From: Cloeon dipterum
Taxonomy: Eukaryota; Arthropoda; Insecta; Ephemeroptera; Baetidae
Direction: 5' to 3'
Assembly (NCBI RefSeq): GCF_949628265.1
Contig: NC_088789.1
Span: 31,489,883-31,553,882, forward strand
Length of the DNA: 64,000 nt
The first letter of the stretch is position 1. Each line of letters opens with the position of its first letter. Shown here in pieces: positions 57,572 to 64,000 of this stretch. The position numbers and the translations under genes are program-made. Below the pieces are notes generated by a model that was not told the origin of the DNA, searched no databases, and saw nothing but the letters and a program-made list of their open reading frames with translations.

Positions 57572-59788
57572 AATAGCACGTTTCGTTGTGCGCCCCACGA
57601 TCTGGGTACACAAACACCCAGACTGAAAATTTCAGCGTTGTTTTTTTTTATTAATTTTGAGAAATTCTTCAAATCAAAAATGAAAAAAATTACATAATTT
57701 TTTTATTTTTCGCCAGGTTCTTTGCAAATCTAAATCTCGGATTCTAACCATCAGAAATGCATAAACTACCCACCGTTAGACTTGGCCCAACCTCCACTAA
57801 CCAGCCAAACTGCCTAGGGGGAGCTTTCCCTCATCCCCTTTCAACCCCATTGCTATAATTTTGAAAAAAAAATATTTTAGCATGCTTCCTCTGAGCTTAA
57901 ACATAGTTTAAATTGCCTATAACTCGTTCTTAACTACCACTACGTCCTTTCTTTTAAAATTAAAACAGACAAATATATATTTTACAATACAAATTAATAA
58001 ATTAATTTTGAGTTAAAAAGTTTTACTTTTTCGAAGGTTTTTTTATGTATTACCACTTACAATAATTAGGGGTGCAGGGAAACCCATTAGCTTGTCAGGG
58101 GAGGTGGAGATTAGTCCAACGGTGTTAATAATAGCAATTTTAATGGTTAAACCCCGAGATTTCGAGTGTGCAAAATTCGAAAAGTCAAGAAATTATAGTG
58201 CTTTTTTTGTTTTGTGCCAACATTTCAAACTCCAAAATCTCGAGTTCTAACCATCAGAATTGCAAAAAGTACCCACTGTTAGACTCGTATCGACCTCCAC
58301 TAACCAGCAAAAGTATTTGGGGGTGCTTATCAACATCACCTTTCAACCCCATTGCTATAATTTTGATTCAATTTTTTTTAGCTTGCTTCTTCAGGGCTTA
58401 AAAATATTTTAGTGTATCTTAAATTCTTTTCTTTCAAAATTTCAACAGAAAAATACTTTTAAGTTAAATTGTTAATTAATACAAAAATCCAGAGTGCATA
58501 AAAATTGTTTACTTTTTCGAGGGAGAAGAAGTATTGCAACTTATGGATGGAGGGTAAGCACCTCTAAATCCTTCAGCTGGTCAAGGGAGGTCGGGTCTAG
58601 TTCAATTGTGTTTAGTTTTTGAAATTCTGATCGTTAAAAACCGAGATATGGAGTTGCGAAAGTACCAATTTTTGAAAATTTTCTACTTTTTCGACCTTTC
58701 AAGAGAATTTACTTATTCATAAATATTCCATCTCTATGAAATTTTCCGCCTGCAAAGTTCGGAATTGTCATGGGACTACTTTTAAACACTTTTTCTAATT
58801 TTCAAAAGAAAATTCTAGAATACACTTTGATTTTTTTTAATTATTTGAACCTTCCTATTTGTTTGATTTTCAAAGTTTTTGTAACTATAAAAAAAATTAA
58901 ATTAACCTCTCTTTGAATAAATTACGTGTTTAACCAAGACTTAAGCCAATTAACCTCTATGCAACGCTAAAATTTATGAAAGCTATAATTCCTATTTGTT
59001 AACTAAATGGAAAAAGATTGGATAAAATTACATCCACAAACTTAAATGCCCATAAAAATATTCATTTTTGTCGAAACGCATATAAACAACTGCAAAAATG
59101 CCATAAAACCCGCAAAAACAGTGTTTTTGCAATACAGTGTTTTTTTTCGAAAAATGTGATTTTTTGCGAACCCTGATCCCAAGAACCGGAATCCGGTTTA
59201 TCCGGTTTTTCACACGGAACCGGAAATATTTTTACCGGAACAGGACCGGACAGGACTTTTTGTAAATAGTTGAAACAAGAACCGGAAACAACCGGAATAA
59301 TTTTTTCCGGAACTGGAAAGACAGGATTGGAAAATCTGTTCTTGTATACGCTCTAGTTGCAATGCACAAAAATGCACCACTGTTTTTTTGCGCAAAAAAT
59401 CAGCAGAAAAAACACGAGTTTTGGTTTTTTTCACATTAATTTTTCTGAATTTAACCCCAAAAAGGTCACATTCCACGCAAAAAGCGCCAGAAAATTTGGA
59501 AAAATTCGACTAGTGCTAGAATTTTTAGTCTTTGGTGAAACCAGTGGCATAGTTTTCTGATTTTTAAAGATCCCCATTATTTTATTTTCTATAAAAATTC
59601 ATTTGTTTTGGAAAAATGCGCAAATTTTCAGAAAAAAACAGTTTTTGCAATTTATTCGGTTTTTTTCCGGAAAAATCCGGGTTTCTGGCTTGCGAACCCC
59701 GGATGGAGGGGGGGGGGGCCGCTGCGGTCTCGTGGGCCGCCAAAATTAAGAATGCCCCGGTGAATTTTTCGATACCAGTCCGGCCCTG
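57455..59788. mobile_element. Non-autonomous hAT-like element in unit 20
   Basis: The target duplication is a perfect 8 bp, GGAAGCAC, at 57447-57454 and 59789-59796. The ends are CAGGCCCGGA and the inverse of CAGGGCCGGA. These are hAT hallmarks. The length is 2334 bp and no transposase frame is seen, so it would need another element's enzyme. The left 110 bp is very GC-rich and the rest is AT-rich. The duplicated relative of this site (after unit 18, about 51220) has no insertion, so the element arrived after that duplication. Confidence 0.85.
57735..58640. repeat. Two diverged tandem copies inside the hAT-like element
   Basis: Bases about 57735-57860 and 58236-58365 share ttctaaccatcagaa, cctccactaaccagc and aaccccattgctataatttt. 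Bases about 58095-58150 and 58580-58640 share caggggaggt-like and ggttaaaccccgagat-like words. The period is about 480-500 bp. The second set also resembles 22795-22840. Confidence 0.65.
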
Positions 59789-59796
59789 GGAAGCAC

Positions 59797-60524
59797 ATTG
59801 ATCGATAAATAAAATGAATACTGTCACTCTCAAAAATTGTTGCTAATTTAATTGTAAAAACCTACCAAAATATTGTCTTTTTACGGTTATTTTGCTTCAC
59901 TTTAATTTTTGATTGTTGATTTGTCTAAAATATATTGGATAAATTTAATAACAATTTTATCTGATCTAAAAATATTTTCAAATTAATTTTATCTAAATTT
60001 CCAAGTTCTAACAATTTTTTAAATATGGCTTTATACAATATATTTCTGCAAAATTTCTTCAAATTCCATCTAAAAATAAGGAACAAGCAAAATATTACCG
60101 TTAAAAAGTATGAGAAAAAGCATAAATATGTGGTGCTCGCCGCTCAATGGTCTCAAGTCATCCAGACATGCTTATCTGAATTTATTATAATTAAAAAACT
60201 TGCACACGGGCAGTTTCCGCCCCCACGTGGGCCCTCCAGACGTACGCTTTCGCGACAAACCTTGGGAAAAACTCATTATCATTATGTTAAGAGTCTGGCA
60301 ATGAAAATTTATTGTTTTTTTCCTATTTTAGAAGTCAGAACGCTGTGATGCCCTGTTAATTCTGACCAAAACAAAAACGTTACTCGTCAAAAGCGCGTTT
60401 TTACCATTTTTTGCCTGATTTTACTTTTGACTATAAGTGTACGTGTACATGAACAATTATTTTGCATAAAAAGCGGGTACTTTACTTTTCCCCCGGTGCG
60501 TAACGAAACTCAAAAATCGCGAGT
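59797..60524. repeat. Displaced 3' flank of unit 20, duplicate of 51234-51978
   Basis: It begins with the stranded ancestral end of unit 20 (att gat cga taa, 59797-59808) and AATAAA, then runs collinear with the spacer after unit 18. There are a few small gaps, for example near 60085 and 60370. No gene. Confidence 0.75.
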
Positions 60525-60800
60525 ACGCCAATCAGATTGCAGCAATCAAAGAGTGTTAAACGCTGATTGGTTGCCATTAGAATCTCGGGAGAGTGAAGAC
60601 AAGGAGTTGATAACACAGCTCAAATTTTTACGCATTAAAGTATTCATTTAAAGCTCTGTAAGTTCATGATATCATTTAATTAGTAACTTTCTTGAAAAGG
60701 TAACATAAGATGGTTAAAACAAGGAAATAAAAACACCGACCAGCTTGGAATTTTCTTCTCTTTGTCGCACACGCCACTGAGAACAGGGGCGGAGTTGTTG
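60525..60800 (+). promoter_or_regulatory. Unit 21 promoter cassette
   Basis: CCAAT at about 60528-60532 and ATTGG at 60566-60570. The core block (TTCTTCTCTTTGTCGCACAC, CCACTG, AGGGGCGGAG) lies at 60751-60800. Confidence 0.68.
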
Positions 60801-60993
60801 AAAGCAGCTGTGTCAGCTTGTAAACACGCGACTCGACTTGAGAGGACAATGCAAGCAGCGAGATCAGCGTGACCTTTTTTGTTTGTTTACGATCACCAAC
60901 TCAAGAAGAGTCTGGACATTGAAATTCAACGAACATCAATTTTTGCGAGAATTATTTTGGATAGCGAGTCTCTAACTCTAAAGGAGTCGACAG

Positions 60994-62614
60994 ATGAAGC
61001 TGCGAGGCAAAGAAGCAAAAATTCCCACTCAAAAGCCGCTTTGCAGACTATGCGAGTGTCCGACGTCGGACGGCCACGTCCTCGCGTCGCAGGTGGACAG
61101 GTTCAAGCTGAGGAAATGGGCCATGAAGGTGATGAACCTGACGGAAGAAGACGAAAACCTGCCGGAGGTGGTCGGAGAAGAAGATTTGATCTGCTATTTT
61201 TGCATCTGGCAGGCAGAGTGAGTTTTCTTACGAGCCCTAAATATTTTATTTTGATTTTGACACTTATTGTTTTTTAGATTTGGGGACGAGTCTGGAGACG
61301 AGGCTGTGGCTTGGTGGCCGAAAAACCTTGATTTGGAAGAAAGCGCTAAGGTGCTTCGCGAGAATTATTCAGGTACTTTGGGAATTAAAAAAAAATAATC
61401 AGGGCAATTTTTAATATTTAAATTTTTCAGTTGGAGAAGTAGAACAGTGTTGGGTCCAGTTGGATGAGATTGATCTGCCCGAATATGAAAAGGAAATCCC
61501 TAAAAAGAAGAAATGCGTCAGCGGAGTGTGTCTTTACTGTGGAAAGAGCTACAACCATCTGATGAACCACGTCAATTATATGCACAAAAAAGCCATCAAA
61601 TGCGAAATTAAGGGCTGCACGACTTACTTTCACACCCAGAAGGAAAAAGAGCTGCACATGCAAGAGGATCTTCACAAGAAACGTAATAAACCACGGGAAA
61701 GCAAGAGAATTCGTTGCAAATATTGTGAAAGCGTTCATTTTTTTTCCTCGGGGCAATCGTGGAGACAGCACATGAAATACGTCCATTCAAAACTTTCAGT
61801 GCGATGCTCGCGTGTAGGCTGCAAGGAGTACTTCAAATCCAAGTCTGAATTGATTCTCCACTTCAACTCGCACAAACAAGCCGTAAATCAAGATCTTTTT
61901 GAGTGCAAGCATTGCGAGTATTTCACAACGGTTGAATTTAATTTGAGAAAGCACGAACAGTCGAAGCACATGCCAAAGATCTTCAAATGCGACGGTTGCG
62001 ACGCCAAATTCGGCTCGGAAATGTTAGTGAATAAGCACTTCAAACGATGTCACACGTTCGAAAAGTGCAAATCTTGTGGCCAGGAAGTGGCTCTCATGAG
62101 TATTGCACGCCACATAAAGCCATCGGTTTGCCAGAAATGCAAACTCAGTTTGGAGTGCTCGGGTGTGTATCAATTGCATAGGAAGAAATGCAAACAAACC
62201 CTCCTTAGTTGCAAAGAGTGTGGGAAATCTTTCAGCTGGAGCTATGATTTAAATATCCACTTGAATAAAGTTCACACCAAAACAGTGATTTTTTGCTGCG
62301 AACACTGCGACTTTTCCACATATTTCGGAAAGGGCCAAATGTCGGTGCACATGCAACGCAAACATTTACCAAAGACGATCAAGTGTGGAGAATGCAACAA
62401 ATTGTTTGCTTCTGAACGTATTCTCAAGCATCACAAATACAGTTCGCACGAATACGTTCGCTGTGCTGAGTGTGCTCAGGAGGTCGGCCGTCGAAAGATG
62501 TATTATCACCAGACCGTCAAGACTTGCCGCCGCTGCGAGTGCAAGTTCAAGTGCCGTGGACTTCTTAAAAAGCATATGAAAAGCTGCGACAATAAGAATT
62601 ACTTTTGTGACTAG
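60994..62614 (+). CDS. Unit 21: ZAD-like zinc-finger protein, stop codon in the last finger
   Basis: Exons are 60994-61217, 61278-61372 and 61431-62614, giving 500 aa. The start is MKLRGKEAK. Introns 1 of units 21 and 19 are almost identical. Exon 3, however, resembles units 4 and 7 at its 3' end (CAECAQEVGRRKMYYHQTVK), so the unit is a mosaic. Fingers 1-9 and both CxxC-H-CxxC-C-H-C modules are intact. The last finger is cut after its first cysteine (NYFCD then TAG, where unit 4 has CAG). Confidence 0.86.
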
Positions 62615-62680
62615 TGCCCGAATATTTATAGGAAAAAGTTTTGTCATATTGTCAGGAATCACATTGAAAAAAATTCTACA
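62615..62680 (+). pseudogene. Remnant of the unit 21 last finger
   Basis: The in-frame continuation after TAG encodes CPNIYRKK and then a version of the helix shortened by deletion (CHIVRNHIEK), so this finger was damaged twice. Confidence 0.7.
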
Positions 62681-63354
62681 AAAATAAAAATAATAGCGGC
62701 ATTTTGAAAAAAGTTTGCGTAAAAATTTTTACAAACCTACTTGAATATTTGGTCTTTTTTACGGTTATTTTGGTTCAGTTTTGGAAGCTGATGTCTGTAA
62801 GAATAGTTAGGTAATTTAATTTTTTCTGTCAAAAATAGATAAAACGACAGTTTCCTTTAAATTTCAGCGTTCGGAATTATTATTTTTTTAAATAATAATA
62901 ATAAATAAATGTTTTGACACTCTTTGGCCTGTCACTGACCTTAAGAGGCGCCAATATCGACAGTCAAGAGCACCGTATATTTTACAGAATTGGCATTTTT
63001 GTTGAAAGCTTAAGACGAGCACTGTTTATTTTTTTGTATTTTCGCGCCCTCAGCATTTAATTGTCTGAGTCTGAACTAACCACTTCACCACTTGCTGACG
63101 CGTAAAACTGACAGACAAATGCACCCTCTACCCCGAGTTATCGGAGAGGCTGCATATTTGGGCCGTGTTTATTCTAATCCAAAACTTTATTTCAATGGTG
63201 CAAAACGTAAACGTTTTGCGTTAAAAGCACGTTATTTGTGCCATTTGCCTATGATTTTCCTTTTGACGGGAAGTGTAGATGTATTATTTTCCCACTGAGA
63301 CGCATAAAAAGCGCGTACTTTTTCCCGAAGCGTAACAAAATACGAAAATCACGA
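62681..63354. other. Spacer between units 21 and 22
   Basis: A 3' flank copy lies at 62740-62785. From about 63175 the sequence is similar to the spacers before units 3, 19 and 21. No gene. Confidence 0.5.
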
Positions 63355-63632
63355 GTACGCCAATCAGATTGCAGCAATCAAAGAGCGCTGAACGCTGATT
63401 GGTTGCCATTTGAAACTCGAGAGAGTTAAGACAAGGAGTTGATAACACAACTGAAATGTTTACGCTTTAAAGTATTAATCTAAAGCTCTCTAAGTTTATG
63501 ATATCATTTAATTAATAATTTAATTTAAAACGTAACATAAGATGGTTAAAACAAGGCAATAAAGACACCAACCAGCTTGGAGTTTTCTTCTCTTTGTCGC
63601 ACACACCACTGAGAACGGGGGCGGAGTTGTTG
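63355..63632 (+). promoter_or_regulatory. Unit 22 promoter cassette
   Basis: CCAAT at about 63359-63363 and ATTGG at 63397-63401. The core block (TTCTTCTCTTTGTCGCACAC, CCACTG, GGGGGCGGAG) lies at 63582-63632. This is one of the best-kept cassettes, yet no exon 1 follows inside the window. Confidence 0.65.
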
Positions 63633-63664
63633 AAAGCAGCTGTGTTAGCTTGTAAACACAAACT

Positions 63665-63910
63665 CGCGACTAGACATGGTCAAAATTTTTAAGGCATCGC
63701 GATATTTTCGATGTCGATGTTTTCAAAAAATATCGATAAAAATCGATATTTATCGTGCAAAAAAAATATCGCCGGAAAATATCGCCGATATTTTTTTAAA
63801 ATTTGCGGATTTCGTTTAAAACTGCTACCAAGGCCAAAAAATAACGAAAATTGGCTGCAAAGTTGCTGTGCACGCCCCCAACCACAACTATACTGCGTTG
63901 TGGAGCAGCT
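63665..63910. mobile_element. Insertion interrupting the unit 22 5' region
   Basis: The unit-typical 5'UTR ends at about 63665 (aacacaaactcgcgact). It is replaced by sequence rich in ATATCG/CGATAT words (63690-63800), unlike any other unit. The element class is not determined and its right end is unclear, because a MITE copy starts at about 63911. Confidence 0.45.
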
Positions 63911-64000
63911 ATTGACTGCAGTTGCATAAACCTTAGTGTTCAAAGCTGTCAACAGATGTCGCCACCATATACTTTCATAATAATTTTTATTTTATGACAC
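63911..64000. mobile_element. Palindromic MITE of about 411 bp, copy 3 (partial)
   Basis: ATTGACTGCAGTTGCATAAA starts a sequence matching the left ends of the copies at 32959 and 39594 (cttagtgttcaaagctg, cagatgtcgccacca). It is more diverged and is cut by the window edge. Confidence 0.68.

Noticed and set aside
59357-59833. Small frames near the right end of the hAT-like element
   Set aside because: Low-complexity sequence rich in phenylalanine and lysine, present on both strands; no DDE or hAT dimerisation motif seen.
1-64000. CRISPR array, operon or other bacterial reading of the tandem repeats
   Set aside because: The repeats are whole intron-bearing genes of 2-3 kb with eukaryotic splice signals, not short direct repeats with spacers.

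Overview
The window is eukaryotic, AT-rich and intron-bearing, and almost certainly comes from an arthropod, most likely an insect. The reasons are short introns (about 60-80 bp), AATAAA signals after stops, many small inverted-repeat DNA transposons, and a gene family that joins a ZAD-like N-terminal cysteine domain to many C2H2 zinc fingers. Expansion of ZAD/C2H2 genes is a known insect phenomenon. The species cannot be named from the sequence.

One gene family fills the window. I count 20 units with a gene body (units 2-5 and 7-21 plus the partial unit 1), one decayed unit (unit 6) and one promoter-only unit at the right edge (unit 22). The standard unit is 2-3 kb. It has an inverted pair of CCAAT boxes about 33 bp apart, then about 180-250 bp downstream a core block with CTCCTTGTCGCACAC, CCACTG and a GGGGCGGAG GC box. 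Next come a 5'UTR, exon 1 (about 212-254 nt coding), a short intron, exon 2 (95 nt), a short intron, and exon 3 (about 0.9-1.4 kb), which carries all the fingers. Exons 1 and 2 encode the ZAD-like domain (CxxC, 46 residues, CxxC, then WWP). Exon 3 encodes ten C2H2 fingers plus two CxxC-H-CxxC-C-H-C modules, arranged as two copies of an ancient module of about 125 residues. Total protein length is usually 490-575 aa.

Layout: units 1-14 (1-39371) and 16, 18-21 are on the plus strand. Units 15 and 17 are on the minus strand, each head-to-head with units 16 and 18 and sharing one CCAAT pair. The pairs 15/16 (about 40.0-45.4 kb) and 17/18 (about 45.7-51.2 kb) are tandem duplicates. The end of unit 18 through the start of unit 19 is duplicated again as the end of unit 20 through the start of unit 21. 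Units 15, 17 and 19 share a chimeric C-terminus in which an extra finger 7-8 block replaces the last finger. Units 3, 8, 10, 12, 18 and 21 have lost the last finger by other routes.

Mobile DNA between and inside units: a 2.3-kb hAT-like element in intron 1 of unit 12, containing a large fold-back palindrome and a nested MITE; a 2.3-kb non-autonomous hAT element with a perfect 8-bp target duplication inside the last codons of unit 20; three copies of a palindromic MITE of about 411 bp (two full, one cut by the window edge); and several older dispersed repeats. I saw no tRNA, rRNA, CRISPR or virus-like element.

The proteins are probably nuclear DNA-binding factors whose ZAD-like domain mediates dimerisation. 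Near-identical exon 1 and promoter sequences combined with diverging finger helices suggest co-expressed paralogues with differing target specificity. That role is inference.
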